A stretch of DNA of 64,000 bases from Pseudomonas putida (GTDB lineage Bacteria > Pseudomonadota > Gammaproteobacteria > Pseudomonadales > Pseudomonadaceae). Shown here one piece after another: positions 46,058-55,257 of this stretch. Positions within the stretch are counted from its first letter, which is position 1. Each line of letters starts with the position of its first letter. Below the pieces are notes generated by a model that saw nothing but the letters and a program-made list of their open reading frames with translations, searched no databases and had not been told where the DNA came from. The position numbers and the translations under genes are program-made. The stretch lies in NCBI RefSeq assembly GCF_001636055.1, contig NZ_CP011789.1:682001-746000 (forward strand). Direction: 5' to 3'.

Positions 46058-47164
46058 ATGTCGGCCAAAAAGAAGCCCGTCAGTACGCCGTTGCATCTGC
46101 TCCAGCAACTTTCCGGTAGCCTGCTCGAACATCTGGAAGAGGCTTGCTCGCAAGCGCTGGCGGATGCAGAGAAACTGCTCGCCAAGTTGGAAAAACAACG
46201 CGGCAAGGCGCAGGAGAAACTGCACAATGCCCGCCTGAAGTTGCAGGACTCTGCCAAGGCCGGCAAGGCCAAGGCACAAAGCAAGGCCCAAGGGGCAGTC
46301 GGTGAACTTGAAGCACTTCTCGATTCGCTGAAAGATCGCCAGACCCAGACGCGTACCTATATTCAGCAACTCAAGCGTGATGCCCAGGAGAGCCTGAAAC
46401 TGGCCCAGGGTGTTGGCAAGGTGCGTGAAGCCGCTGGCAAGGCACTCGGCCTGCGTGCGGCAGCCAAGCCTGCGACCAAGGCTGCTGCAAAACCTGCCAC
46501 CAAGGTCGCGGCCGCCAAGCCTGCCACCAAGGCTCCTGCCACCAAGGCTCCTGCTGCCAAGCCCGCCGCCAAGGCACCCGTGAAAACCGCCGCTGCCAAG
46601 CCTGCTGCTAAAGCCGCCGCCAAACCGGCCGCTGCCAAGGCTCCGGCCAAAGCGGTAGCCGCCAAGCCTGCTGCGAAAACCGCTGCGGCCAAACCTGCTG
46701 CTGCCAAATCCGCTGCCAAACCTGCGGCTGCCAAGGCCCCGGCCAAGCCAGCAGCCAAAGCAGCTGCGGCCAAACCTGCGACCAAGCCAGCTGCTGCCAA
46801 ACCGGTTGCCGCCAAACCAGCAGCCGCTAAACCTGCTGCCAAGCCCGCTGCTGCCAAAGCTCCAGCCAAAGCCGCCGCCAAGCCGGTTGCAGCCAAGCCT
46901 GCAGCGGCTGCCAAACCAGCAGCTAAACCAGCAGCCAAGCCAGCGGCAGCCAAACCTGCCGTGAAGCCAGCAGCGGCAAAACCGGCTGCGAAACCGGCAG
47001 CCAAACCCGCTGCGAAACCTGCCGCCAAGCCAGCTGCCACCAAGGCTCCTGCCAAGCCTGTCGAAGCCAAGCCCGCAGCTCCTGCTGCCAGCAGCACTCC
47101 GGCCTCTCCAGCGCCATCGGCTCCGGCCAGCACCCCGGCTCAGTCGCCGTCTTCGGCGTCCTGA
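46058..47164 (+). CDS. algP: Histone-like protein AlgP
   Basis: This 368-aa protein has a helical coiled-coil N-terminus (about residues 1-130: HLLQQLSGSLLEHLEEACSQ), then about 200 residues of K/A/P-rich tandem repeats of the type KPAAKPAA, then an alanine/proline/serine tail. It resembles eukaryotic H1-like tails and binds DNA; in P. aeruginosa it affects algD transcription. ATG at 46058 has AGGAGG upstream. The 3' end overlaps the convergent TIGR02444 gene by 25 bases. Confidence 0.9.
   Translation: MSAKKKPVSTPLHLLQQLSGSLLEHLEEACSQALADAEKLLAKLEKQRGKAQEKLHNARLKLQDSAKAGKAKAQSKAQGAVGELEALLDSLKDRQTQTRTYIQQLKRDAQESLKLAQGVGKVREAAGKALGLRAAAKPATKAAAKPATKVAAAKPATKAPATKAPAAKPAAKAPVKTAAAKPAAKAAAKPAAAKAPAKAVAAKPAAKTAAAKPAAAKSAAKPAAAKAPAKPAAKAAAAKPATKPAAAKPVAAKPAAAKPAAKPAAAKAPAKAAAKPVAAKPAAAAKPAAKPAAKPAAAKPAVKPAAAKPAAKPAAKPAAKPAAKPAATKAPAKPVEAKPAAPAASSTPASPAPSAPASTPAQSPSSAS
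46450..47085 (+). repeat. Tandem KPAA-type coding repeats in algP
   Basis: Repeated 12-24-base units encode K-P-A-A, K-A-P and K-P-V-A variants. Such tracts can expand or contract by slippage or recombination, giving length variation between strains. Confidence 0.85.
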
Positions 47165-47622
47165 AGCGCTCTGGCCGCGGCGCGCAGCTGATGCAGCGCG
47201 TCGTGGTCACGGGCCTGGTCCGGCGCTAGCCGCTCCAGCCAATCGTCGGCGTGTCCGTCCGGGCTCGCCGACCACTTTGCGGCGCACGTCTGCAACCGCG
47301 TCAGCAAGGTTCGTTCCGCCTCTAGTTCCAACCCTTTCACCTGCTCCCGTAATGCCGCCAGGTGCGGATCGCCTTGTGCCTGTGCACGCCACGCCTGACG
47401 CAGCGTGCGCAAGGGTGTAACCACCTCTTGCTGCCAGGGGCCGGCCAGTTGCCGTAGAGCTTCCACCCGCCGCGCATCGGGGGCTACCCGCCGTGCCTGC
47501 AGCCAGGTGCCGCACAGCAGGAGGCAGACATCGCCGCCCAAGGCCTGCAAGGTCAGGCAGGCATTCTCGACCCCTGGACGGCCGTAGAGGGCCAGGGCGT
47601 GGTTCCACAATTCGCTGTGCAT
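47140..47622 (-). CDS. TIGR02444 family protein
   Basis: This 160-aa soluble helical protein starts MHSELWNHALALYGRPGVE, with CLTLQALGGDVCLLLCGTWL. The family is found in gammaproteobacteria next to the yheS-type ABC-F gene, and the function is unknown. ATG at 47622 is 70 bases from the divergent ABC-F start. Confidence 0.85.
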   Translation of the reverse strand: MHSELWNHALALYGRPGVENACLTLQALGGDVCLLLCGTWLQARRVAPDARRVEALRQLAGPWQQEVVTPLRTLRQAWRAQAQGDPHLAALREQVKGLELEAERTLLTRLQTCAAKWSASPDGHADDWLERLAPDQARDHDALHQLRAAARALQDAEDGD

Positions 47623-47692
47623 GATTCGACTCGCGCCAATGATCGAGTGGCCTGTGTGGGCCACCCGGAAGCTGATAGACTCCGCGACCATC

Positions 47693-49603
47693 ATGATCAG
47701 ACTATCCAACCTCACTTTACAGCGTGGTCCTCAGCGCTTGCTAGAAGGCGCCGAGATGACCCTGCACACCGGTCACAAGGCCGGCCTCATCGGCGCCAAC
47801 GGCGCCGGCAAATCCAGCCTGTTCGCCCTGCTGCGCGGTGAGTTGTCGCCCGACGCCGGCGATTGCCAGATCCCCGCCGATTGGCGCATCGCTCACATGC
47901 GCCAGGAGGTCGACACCCTTGATCGCCTGGCGGTGGACTATGTGCTCGACGGCGACCTGCGCCTGCGCAAGGTTCAGGCTGACCTGGCTGCTGCCGAGCA
48001 GGCCCATGACGGCACGGCGCTGGCGCGCCTGCACAGTGAGCTGGACAGCGCCGACGGTTACACCGCCGACGCCCGCGCCCGCAAGCTGCTGGCCGGGCTG
48101 GGCTTCACCGCCGAGCAGATGGACCGCCGCGTCGGCGACTTCTCCGGTGGCTGGCGGATGCGCCTGAACCTGGCCCAGGCGCTGATGTGCCCGTCCGACC
48201 TGCTGTTGCTCGACGAGCCCACCAACCACCTGGACCTCGACGCGATCCTCTGGCTCGAAGACTGGCTCAAGGGTTATCCGGGCACGCTGCTGCTGATCTC
48301 CCACGACCGCGACTTCCTCGATGCCGTGGTCGACCATGTGCTGCATGTCGAACAGCGCAAGCTCAATCTCTACAAGGGCGGCTACAGCGCCTTCGAGCGC
48401 ACCCGCGCCGAGCGTCTGGCGCAGCAGCAACAGGCTTACGAGAAGCAGCAGGCGCAGCGCGCGCACATGGAAAAGTACATCGCCCGCTTCAAGGCCCAGG
48501 CCACCAAGGCCCGCCAGGCGCAGAGCCGGATCAAGGCCCTGGAGCGCATGGAGGAGCTGTCGGCGGCGCATGTCGACTCGCCGTTCGACTTCGTCTTCCG
48601 CGAAGCCCACAAGATCTCCAGCCCCCTGCTTGATCTCGCCGAGGGACGCCTGGGTTATGGCGACAAGACCATTCTCGAGAAGGTCAAGCTGCAACTCACC
48701 CCCGGTGCGCGCATCGGCCTGCTCGGCCCGAATGGTGCCGGCAAGTCCACCTTGATCAAGAACCTGGCCGGCGAACTCGAACCGCTGTCCGGGCGCCTGG
48801 CGCGTGGCGAGAACCTCGCTGTCGGCTACTTCGCCCAGCATCAGCTCGACTCGCTGGACGACAAGGCCAGCCCGCTGCTGCATCTGCAGCGCCTCGCCCC
48901 GGCAGAGCGCGAGCAGACCCTGCGCGACTTCCTCGGCGGCTTCGACTTCCGTGGCGATCGCATCGACGAGCCGGTGGTCAACTTCTCCGGTGGCGAGAAG
49001 GCCCGCCTGGCCCTGGCACTGATCGCCTGGGAGCGGCCGAACCTGCTGCTGCTCGACGAACCGACCAACCACCTCGATCTGGAGATGCGCCTGGCCCTGA
49101 CCATGGCGTTGCAGGAGTTCGCCGGTGCCGTGGTGGTCGTGTCCCACGACCGTCACCTGCTCAAGAGCACCACCAACGACTTCCTGCTGGTGGCCGATGG
49201 CAAGGTCGACACCTTCGATGGCGACCTGGACGACTACAGCCGCTGGCTGATCGACTACCGCCAGCGCACGGCCCCGGTCAGCAACACGCCGGTCAACCCG
49301 GACAAGACCGACAAGAAGGCCCAGCGCCAGGCCGCCGCCGCCCTGCGTCAGCAACTGGCACCGCACAAGAAGGCGGCCGACAAGCTGGAGACCGAACTGG
49401 GCCAGGTGCACGCGCAACTGGCCGAGATCGAGACCGCGCTGGGCGACAGTGGCCTCTACGACGCCGCCCGCAAGGATGAGCTGCGCGACCTGCTGGCTCG
49501 CCAGACCAAGCTCAAGCAGCGCGAAGGCGAGCTTGAAGAGGCCTGGATGGAGGCGCTGGAAACGCTGGAAAGCATGCAGGCCGAGCTGGAGGCGCTGTCC
49601 TGA
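47693..49603 (+). CDS. yheS: ABC-F family ATPase (YheS type)
   Basis: This 636-aa soluble protein has two ABC domains: Walker A GANGAGKSS and GPNGAGKST, signatures FSGGWRMRLNLAQ and FSGGEKARLALAL, and Walker B LLLDEPTNHLD in both. An interdomain linker (about residues 240-310) with AHMEKYIARFKAQATKARQ is the P-site tRNA motif. Family members bind the ribosome E-site and relieve stalled translation. The stop overlaps the next gene start by one base. Confidence 0.92.
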   Translation: MIRLSNLTLQRGPQRLLEGAEMTLHTGHKAGLIGANGAGKSSLFALLRGELSPDAGDCQIPADWRIAHMRQEVDTLDRLAVDYVLDGDLRLRKVQADLAAAEQAHDGTALARLHSELDSADGYTADARARKLLAGLGFTAEQMDRRVGDFSGGWRMRLNLAQALMCPSDLLLLDEPTNHLDLDAILWLEDWLKGYPGTLLLISHDRDFLDAVVDHVLHVEQRKLNLYKGGYSAFERTRAERLAQQQQAYEKQQAQRAHMEKYIARFKAQATKARQAQSRIKALERMEELSAAHVDSPFDFVFREAHKISSPLLDLAEGRLGYGDKTILEKVKLQLTPGARIGLLGPNGAGKSTLIKNLAGELEPLSGRLARGENLAVGYFAQHQLDSLDDKASPLLHLQRLAPAEREQTLRDFLGGFDFRGDRIDEPVVNFSGGEKARLALALIAWERPNLLLLDEPTNHLDLEMRLALTMALQEFAGAVVVVSHDRHLLKSTTNDFLLVADGKVDTFDGDLDDYSRWLIDYRQRTAPVSNTPVNPDKTDKKAQRQAAAALRQQLAPHKKAADKLETELGQVHAQLAEIETALGDSGLYDAARKDELRDLLARQTKLKQREGELEEAWMEALETLESMQAELEALS

Positions 49604-50190
49604 TGGAGGCGCTGCGCTCGCTGTTGCCGGGGCAATGGATGGATGCGTTCTGGCTGGGCTTGCAGATCCTGCTGATCCTGGCGCTGGCCTTCGTGCTGCA
49701 GCGCGTTGTCGCCCGCACCTTGAGCCGTCTCGGCCAGCGCTACCCGCTGCCGCCGGAGCTGCTGGTGCCGGTGCGCGGCGGTTTACGCTGGCTGATCATG
49801 GGCAGTGCGCTGCTGTTCGTGCTGGAGCGCATGGGCGTGTCGGCCACGGTGTTGTGGACGGCGCTGTCGGGCTTCGTCGCGGTGGCGGCGGTGGCGTTCT
49901 TCGCGATCTGGAGCGTGCTGTCGAACCTGCTGTGCGCGGTGCTGATATTCACCGTCGGGCCGTTTCGCATTGGCGACGTGGTCGAGCTGGTCGATACCCT
50001 CGACAAGCCGGGAGTGAAGGGACGGGTGATCGCTATCAACCTGCTGTACACCACGCTGATGGAAACGCCGGAGGCGGGTGGGGCACTGGTGCAGGTGCCC
50101 AACAGTCAGTTCTTCCAGAAGTCGGTGCGGCGCTGGCGGGGGACTGAGGTGCAGGGCGCCAACAACGGTACATCGGCCGAGACTGATTGA
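49603..50190 (+). CDS. Mechanosensitive-channel family (MscS-like) membrane protein
   Basis: This 195-aa protein has three to four helices, with the pore-like segment ALSGFVAVAAVAFFAIWSVLSNLLCAVLIF and the beta domain FRIGDVVELVDTLDKPGVKGRV. It is shorter than E. coli MscS (286 aa), lacking most of the C-terminal cage. It shares its start with the ABC-F stop, so the two are co-translated, as often seen in Pseudomonas. Confidence 0.82.
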   Translation: MEALRSLLPGQWMDAFWLGLQILLILALAFVLQRVVARTLSRLGQRYPLPPELLVPVRGGLRWLIMGSALLFVLERMGVSATVLWTALSGFVAVAAVAFFAIWSVLSNLLCAVLIFTVGPFRIGDVVELVDTLDKPGVKGRVIAINLLYTTLMETPEAGGALVQVPNSQFFQKSVRRWRGTEVQGANNGTSAETD

Positions 50191-50323
50191 ACCTCTGCCG
50201 ACCCTGTCGCGGGGCCGGCCAAGGCACAGAAAAAACCAGGGCCTCGCGACAAATTCCACTGGTTATTTTTTCACCAAAACCTTAGCTTAACGTTTTGCAA
50301 CATTCGTTCGAGCGAGGTGTGTG

Positions 50324-50956
50324 ATGTCGATGGAAACCTGGTTGGCCTTCTTTGCCGCGTGCTGGGTCATCAGCCTGTCGCCGGGGGCCGGGGCCATCGC
50401 CTCGATGTCCAGCGGCCTGCAATACGGTTTCTGGCGTGGCTACTGGAACGCCCTGGGCCTGCAACTGGGCCTGATCGTGCAGATCGCCATCATCGCCGCC
50501 GGTGTCGGCGCGATCCTCGCCGCATCGGCTACTGCCTTCCAGATCATCAAGTGGTTCGGTGTCGCCTACCTCGTGTACCTGGCGTACCGGCAATGGCGTG
50601 CGCTGCCGATGGACATGAGCGAAGAGTCTGCCGTGCGCCCCATCGGCAAGCCATTGAGCCTGGTGTTCCGGGGCTTTCTGGTCAACGTCAGCAACCCCAA
50701 GGCGCTGGTGTTCATGCTTGCGGTGTTGCCGCAGTTCATCGACCCGCACCAGCCACTGCTGGCGCAATACCTGGCGATCACCGCGACCATGATCAGCGTC
50801 GACATGCTGGTGATGGCAGGTTACACCGGCTTGGCCTCGCGGGTGCTGCGCCTGTTGCGCACGCCGAAACAGCAGAAGCGCCTGAACCGTACCTTCGCGG
50901 GGCTGTTCATCGGTGCGGCGACCTTCCTCGCCACCTTGCGTCGCGCGCCGATCTGA
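50324..50956 (+). CDS. LysE/RhtB family amino-acid exporter
   Basis: This 210-aa protein has six predicted helices and begins with the family motif AACWVISLSPGAGAIASMSSGLQYG; GFLVNVSNPKALVFMLAVLPQF is the second conserved block. It probably exports an amino acid or homoserine lactone-like metabolite. ATG at 50324 has GAGG six bases upstream. A terminator follows. Confidence 0.9.
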   Translation: MSMETWLAFFAACWVISLSPGAGAIASMSSGLQYGFWRGYWNALGLQLGLIVQIAIIAAGVGAILAASATAFQIIKWFGVAYLVYLAYRQWRALPMDMSEESAVRPIGKPLSLVFRGFLVNVSNPKALVFMLAVLPQFIDPHQPLLAQYLAITATMISVDMLVMAGYTGLASRVLRLLRTPKQQKRLNRTFAGLFIGAATFLATLRRAPI

Positions 50957-50974
50957 TCGTACGGTCAGGCCATG

Positions 50975-51000
50975 AAGGGGCCCACAGCGGCCCCTTTTTT
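50975..51000. terminator. Rho-independent terminator after the LysE-family gene
   Basis: AAGGGGCC/GGCCCCTT stem, 6-base loop and six T residues. Confidence 0.92.
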
Positions 51001-51089
51001 CATGGTGCAGCGCATTCGATCGAGTCAGGGTGGGGTCTACGCTGTCTAGTGGTAGGCAATCAAACCAGGCCAAGCCGGAGGCATGCACC

Positions 51090-51332
51090 ATGGACGCACC
51101 GATTCATCCGTTCTCTGAAATCTTCAAGCAACTGGGCCTTGATGACGACCCGGTCGAGATCGACCGTTTCATCACTACCCACTCGCCGCTGGACGATGGC
51201 GTGAAACTGGTGGATGCGCCGTTCTGGAACGATTCCCAGCGCGCGTTCCTCAAGGAAAACTACATCGCCGATTCCGATTGGATAGTCATGATCGATCAAC
51301 TGAACGAGGCGCTGCACCCACGCAAGCAATAA
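51090..51332 (+). CDS. DUF2789 protein
   Basis: This 80-aa protein begins MDAPIHPFSEIFKQLGLDDD and ends WIVMIDQLNEALHPRKQ, as in the DUF2789 family of gammaproteobacteria. Soluble, helical, of unknown role. ATG at 51090 was chosen because the family starts there. Confidence 0.82.
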   Translation: MDAPIHPFSEIFKQLGLDDDPVEIDRFITTHSPLDDGVKLVDAPFWNDSQRAFLKENYIADSDWIVMIDQLNEALHPRKQ

Positions 51333-51402
51333 AGCGCCGAGCGGCACCTGATGGTTGATTTCAGCGTTGCTATGCTCAGGAAAACAAAAAGGGGATAGCG
51401 CG

Positions 51403-52041
51403 ATGAAAGATCCCTACGCACCAGGCTTCTGGTGCACCGTGATGATCCTGGGCACCCTGACGGCTGGCTACTTCTACGGTATCCGGCACACCCATCAGAT
51501 GAACCAGGCGGTGCAGTTCCTGTATGCCGCCGCTGCGGTCACCGCGGCGGTGGCCCTCTGCGGCCTGGCGTGGATCGCCTGGCAGCAGTTGCATCTGAAC
51601 AAGCGTGAAGTGGCCCAGGGCCGAACGCTGGTTGCCATCTGGAACACCAAGGTCGCCCTGCGTCGGGTCGAGACGGTGTTCGACCGCTATTTCTGGGGCA
51701 GCTACTGGCATTCCGGACGCACCTTCGAGGAGGTCATGGGCGAGCTCAAGGGCACGCCGCTGGACCAGTGCCTGGATGCGCTCAAGCGCCAGTGCCGAGC
51801 GCTGGACCGGGAGGTGCACGATCACCATCATCACTGGCTGGCCAATGCCCGTGACCTGTCTAGCGTGGCCACGGCCATGGCGCGTGAGCGGTATCAGCTC
51901 GACCTGTGCGACCCGCAGGGGCGTGACGGTGGTAATACCGCGGTGCTCAATCGTGACCTGGAGGTGTTGGTGTACACCTGGTCGGCGCGTCTGCGCAGCT
52001 TCGATCATCAGCTGGACGAGCTGGAGCGCGCCTACCACTGA
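51403..52041 (+). CDS. Hypothetical membrane protein
   Basis: The product has 212 aa. Two N-terminal membrane helices (about residues 9-27 and 38-60) are followed by a cytosolic helical domain containing REVAQGRTLVAIWNTKVALR and a histidine run VHDHHHHW. I do not recognise a family. Convergent with the CBS gene, nine bases apart. Confidence 0.72.
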   Translation: MKDPYAPGFWCTVMILGTLTAGYFYGIRHTHQMNQAVQFLYAAAAVTAAVALCGLAWIAWQQLHLNKREVAQGRTLVAIWNTKVALRRVETVFDRYFWGSYWHSGRTFEEVMGELKGTPLDQCLDALKRQCRALDREVHDHHHHWLANARDLSSVATAMARERYQLDLCDPQGRDGGNTAVLNRDLEVLVYTWSARLRSFDHQLDELERAYH

Positions 52042-52050
52042 ACCGGCGGC

Positions 52051-52488
52051 TCATTCGCCGCGGATGTACTGTTCCAGTTGCAGGATCAGGTTGGCCTGTT
52101 CGGCAATGGTTTCCTTGACCAGGTCGCCGATCGACAGCAGGCCCAGCAGTTGGCCATTGTCGACCACCGGCAGGTGGCGCAGGTGACGGTTGGTCATCAG
52201 GTTCATGCAGTACTCGAGGTTCTGCTTGGGATCGACGGTGACCACCGGCGAACTCATGATCTCGCGTACGGGCGTGGCTGCCGACGATCGGCCCTTGAGC
52301 ACCAGCTTGCGCGCATAGTCGCGTTCGCTGACGATGCCCACCACTTGTTTGTTCTCCACCACGGGCAGCGCGCCGATGTTCTTTTCTGCCAGCAGCTTCA
52401 GCGCCTCGAGCACCGAGTCGTCAGGCCCGATGGTGTAGACGGTCTGGTGCTGGGACTTGGTCTTGAGTATCTGTTCGACGTTCTTCAT
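52051..52488 (-). CDS. Tandem CBS-domain protein
   Basis: This 145-aa protein contains two CBS motifs: EKNIGALPVVENKQVVGIVSERDYARK and NRHLRHLPVVDNGQLLGLLSIGDLVK. CBS pairs bind adenine nucleotides and act as energy sensors. It stands alone; the regulated partner is unknown. Confidence 0.9.
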   Translation of the reverse strand: MKNVEQILKTKSQHQTVYTIGPDDSVLEALKLLAEKNIGALPVVENKQVVGIVSERDYARKLVLKGRSSAATPVREIMSSPVVTVDPKQNLEYCMNLMTNRHLRHLPVVDNGQLLGLLSIGDLVKETIAEQANLILQLEQYIRGE

Positions 52489-52644
52489 GAGGGCCTCGTG
52501 GGTGGAAAAAGCGCTGTCCTGGAATAAATAAAGCATCCGGGACCGCGCTCTGCACGGCAATGCAGGAAACGGCATCGAGGCGATTGAAAAACGTCATTGG
52601 TCGCGGCGCACGAGGGCCGACGGGCGGCCCTCGCCGGGATTCGC

Positions 52645-54387
52645 TCAGAGCTTGGGCATCTGCCCGATCCGCGCGACCATCTCGCTGATCACCTGCAGGT
52701 CGAGCATGAACTGCTCCACGGTCTTGAACTCGTTGTCGTTGTGGCCGGTGTACTTCACGCCGGGCATCGACAGGCCGAACTGTACGCCGTTGGGCAAGTC
52801 GTGCACCGAGGTGGCGCCAGCAGAGGTGCCGAACTCATGGGGCAGGCCGAGGTTCTCGGTGGCCACATCCAGCAGCGCCTTCACCCACTCGCCTTCGGGG
52901 TTGCGGTACATCGGCTCGTCCAGGGTGTACTCGAAGGCCACCGAGGTGTGGCTGGTACGCGCCCAATCACCGAGCTTGTCAGCCAATTCGTCCTTGATCG
53001 TGTCGATCGGCTTGCCTTTCGGGATGCGCAGGTTCACCGCCAGCTTCAGGGCTTTCTGGTCCAGGCCGACGTAGGTCAGCGAGGCGGTCAGCGGCCCCAT
53101 GAAATCGTCCTTGAAACCGACCCCCAGTTTGGTGCCCAGGTAGTCCAGCCCCCAGTTGTCGGCGGCGTAGCGTGCGGCATCGGTGATGTGGTTGTGCTTG
53201 AGCGGCACGCGATCGCCCAGGCCGTTGAGGAAGTCGAGCATGCGTGCCACCGGGTTGACCCCTGACTGTGGCGAGGAGGAGTGCGCGGAGACGCCGGTCA
53301 CGGTCAGGATCACCTGCTTGCCGGAGACCACGGTGTCGATCTTGAAGTCCTTGCCGTTGGCCTTGCGGTACTCGTTGCCAGCCTTTTTCAGACGCCGGGC
53401 CAGATCGGCCGGATGGTCACCGATCAGCGTCGCCACCGAGGTGGTGGGGATCTGGTTGGTGGCCAGGCCGCCTGTGAGGTTGATCACCTCGGCGCCCTTG
53501 CCTTCACCCGCGCGCTTGCTGAAGCTGGCCATGACGGTGCCATAGCCCTTCTCGGCGATCACCACCGGGTAGCCGCCATCCAGCGCCAGGTTGTAGTCCG
53601 GCGTGGCGTTGCGGGCGAAGTAGTAGGGAATGGCGTCGCCGGAGGTTTCTTCGGTGGTATCCACCAACAGCTTGAACTGACGCGCCAGTGGCAGCTTCTC
53701 GTCCTTGGCGACCTTCAGTGCGTAGAGCGCGACGACGATGCCGTTCTTGTCATCCTCGGTGCCACGGCCGTACATGCGATCACCCACCAGGGTGACCTTG
53801 AACGGATCGAGGCGCGTGCCGTCCTCCAGCTTCCAGTTGTCCGGATTGACCGGCACCACGTCGGCGTGAGCATGGATGCCAATCACTTCCTTGCCTTCGC
53901 CGAGGGTGATCTCGTAGACGCGGTTGTCGATGTTGCGGAACTCGAGGCCGAAGCTTTCGGCGAGTGCCTTGATCTTGTCGGCGATCTTGTGGAATTCAGG
54001 GTTCTCGTGCTGTGGCAGGCCCTCGACCTGGAAGGTCGGGATCTCTACCAGCTCGCGCAGGGTCTCGGTGGCGGCCTTGCCGTACTTGATGCGGGTGTAC
54101 AGGCCCAGCAGGCGGTTGATTTCGTTCTGCTGCTCGGCGGCGAGCGGTTTGCCAGCGAGATAGGCCTTGAGGGTTTCGTCGAGCTTGTCGGCCCTGGCCA
54201 GTTCGCTGTTGGCCAGCTTGTCGATGAATTGCTTGAAGTCGGCCGGGTCGCTGCCATCGTAGGCCTTGAGGATGGCGGCAGACTGTTGCGGGTTGAGGTT
54301 GGCGTGGGCTGGGATGGCGAACAGCGCAAGGCTGGCGAGCATTACGGAGACGGCAGAAAGCTTGGGCAAGGGCATGGGTAAGCGCAT
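52645..54387 (-). CDS. Secreted M20-family dipeptidase
   Basis: This 580-aa protein has a signal peptide ending IPAHA. The zinc site begins with HAHADVVP and the catalytic acidic pair follows in TTEETSGD. The dimerisation insert and the second metal-binding part ([25 protein letters not shown]) match PepV-like dipeptidases. It probably degrades small peptides in the periplasm. Confidence 0.9.
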   Translation of the reverse strand: MRLPMPLPKLSAVSVMLASLALFAIPAHANLNPQQSAAILKAYDGSDPADFKQFIDKLANSELARADKLDETLKAYLAGKPLAAEQQNEINRLLGLYTRIKYGKAATETLRELVEIPTFQVEGLPQHENPEFHKIADKIKALAESFGLEFRNIDNRVYEITLGEGKEVIGIHAHADVVPVNPDNWKLEDGTRLDPFKVTLVGDRMYGRGTEDDKNGIVVALYALKVAKDEKLPLARQFKLLVDTTEETSGDAIPYYFARNATPDYNLALDGGYPVVIAEKGYGTVMASFSKRAGEGKGAEVINLTGGLATNQIPTTSVATLIGDHPADLARRLKKAGNEYRKANGKDFKIDTVVSGKQVILTVTGVSAHSSSPQSGVNPVARMLDFLNGLGDRVPLKHNHITDAARYAADNWGLDYLGTKLGVGFKDDFMGPLTASLTYVGLDQKALKLAVNLRIPKGKPIDTIKDELADKLGDWARTSHTSVAFEYTLDEPMYRNPEGEWVKALLDVATENLGLPHEFGTSAGATSVHDLPNGVQFGLSMPGVKYTGHNDNEFKTVEQFMLDLQVISEMVARIGQMPKL

Positions 54388-54498
54388 TCCTTCGCGAAGG
54401 GTTTAAAAGGGATGTCCATTGGTAGGAAACATGCCCACGCTAACACCAATGGGCGGTGTCGGGGGAGGGGCGGGAACGCGACGTGGCGCACAAACGAA

Positions 54499-54526
54499 AA
54501 AGCCCCGGGAGATTTCCCGGGGCTTT
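54499..54526 (-). terminator. Rho-independent terminator downstream of tRNA-Arg
   Basis: AAAGCCCCGGGA/TCCCGGGGCTTT arms with a 4-base loop; on the minus strand the stem ends in a T-run directly after the tRNA gene. Confidence 0.88.
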
Positions 54527-54532
54527 CGGAGA

Positions 54533-54609
54533 TGGCGCACTCGGCGGGATTCGAACCCACGACCCCTGCCTTCGGAGGGCAGTACTCTATCCAGCTGAGC
54601 TACGAGTGC
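54533..54609 (-). tRNA. tRNA-Arg(CCG)
   Basis: The minus strand reads GCACTCGTAGCTCAGCTGGA... with a normal D arm, anticodon loop CTCCGAA (anticodon CCG, reading CGG), T arm GGTTCGAATCC and a CCA end encoded. 77 bases; acceptor stem GCACTCG pairs with CGAGTGC. Confidence 0.96.
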
Positions 54610-54695
54610 AACGCGGCGCAATGATACCCATCTGCGCCGGTGGCGTCCATCGCCTTGATCTGTGGCTGTTTTTCCCGGGGGACCGGCGCTGCCTG

Positions 54696-54717
54696 CTTCG
54701 CGGGCAAACCCGCGAAG
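54696..54717. repeat. Single REP-like palindrome
   Basis: CTTCGCGGG and CCCGCGAAG flank CAAA, forming a perfect hairpin between the DUF3077 gene and tRNA-Arg. Confidence 0.7.
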
Positions 54718-54740
54718 AGGTCACCAGAGTACTGGATGGC

Positions 54741-54986
54741 TCAATGCACGCTGTTGCGCGCAATCTCCAGATCATTCATCAACCCTTTGGCCAGGGCGCT
54801 GAGGTAGTGCAGTGCCGTTACTGCGGCAGGGCGCGCGTCTTCCTGGTCGCTCAGGTCACGGATGCAGCCGAGCACGACCGAGACTTCCTCCAGCACCCGC
54901 TCCAGCGGTACGCCGGGCTGCACCCTGAATATATCCAGGAATGTGGCGATGCCGGCAGTGGTGTAGTGGTTCGATTGATCGTCCAT
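54741..54986 (-). CDS. DUF3077 family protein, copy 2
   Basis: This 81-aa protein with TTAGIATFLDIFRVQPGV and ALHYLSALAKGLMNDLE is paralogous to the gene at 18057. ATG at 54986 has GAGG eight bases upstream; the ATG at 54992 sits inside the ribosome site. It follows its DUF6124 partner by ten bases, tighter than in copy 1. Confidence 0.82.
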   Translation of the reverse strand: MDDQSNHYTTAGIATFLDIFRVQPGVPLERVLEEVSVVLGCIRDLSDQEDARPAAVTALHYLSALAKGLMNDLEIARNSVH

Positions 54987-54996
54987 GGACATTCCC

Positions 54997-55245
54997 TCAG
55001 ATCCGGTTCAAGGCATGTTCAACCAGTGCCCGCGCGGTTTCGGCGCTTTGGGCAGCGTTGGCCAGCATGTTCAGGCCGGGCGCTCCGGCGCAGGAGCGGC
55101 AGTGTTCGTCGATGGTCTCGGCAACGCCGAGCAGCAGTGCGCTGGCGTGGGCCAGGGCGTCGGGGGCGATCATGTCGGTTTGGATGGAGAAGGCGGGATT
55201 GGTGATGAGGGTGAGGCGGGGTGGGTCGGGGACGCGTTTTTTCAT
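54997..55245 (-). CDS. DUF6124 family protein, copy 2
   Basis: This 82-aa protein starts MKKRVPDPPRLTLITNPAF, with the same length as copy 1 and the same ending ARALVEHALNRI. The pair and leader are preserved although flanks differ, which points to a mobile or duplicated unit. Function unknown. Confidence 0.84.
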   Translation of the reverse strand: MKKRVPDPPRLTLITNPAFSIQTDMIAPDALAHASALLLGVAETIDEHCRSCAGAPGLNMLANAAQSAETARALVEHALNRI

Positions 55246-55257
55246 GGCTACAGCTCC

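Noticed and set aside
46363..47133. An alanine/glycine/leucine-rich antisense frame in algP that looks like a membrane protein.
   Set aside because: It is produced by the reverse complement of the K/A/P repeat codons.
47741..49417. A 558-codon antisense frame opposite the ABC-F gene.
   Set aside because: No motif, no ribosome site; the sense strand encodes a complete ABC-F protein.
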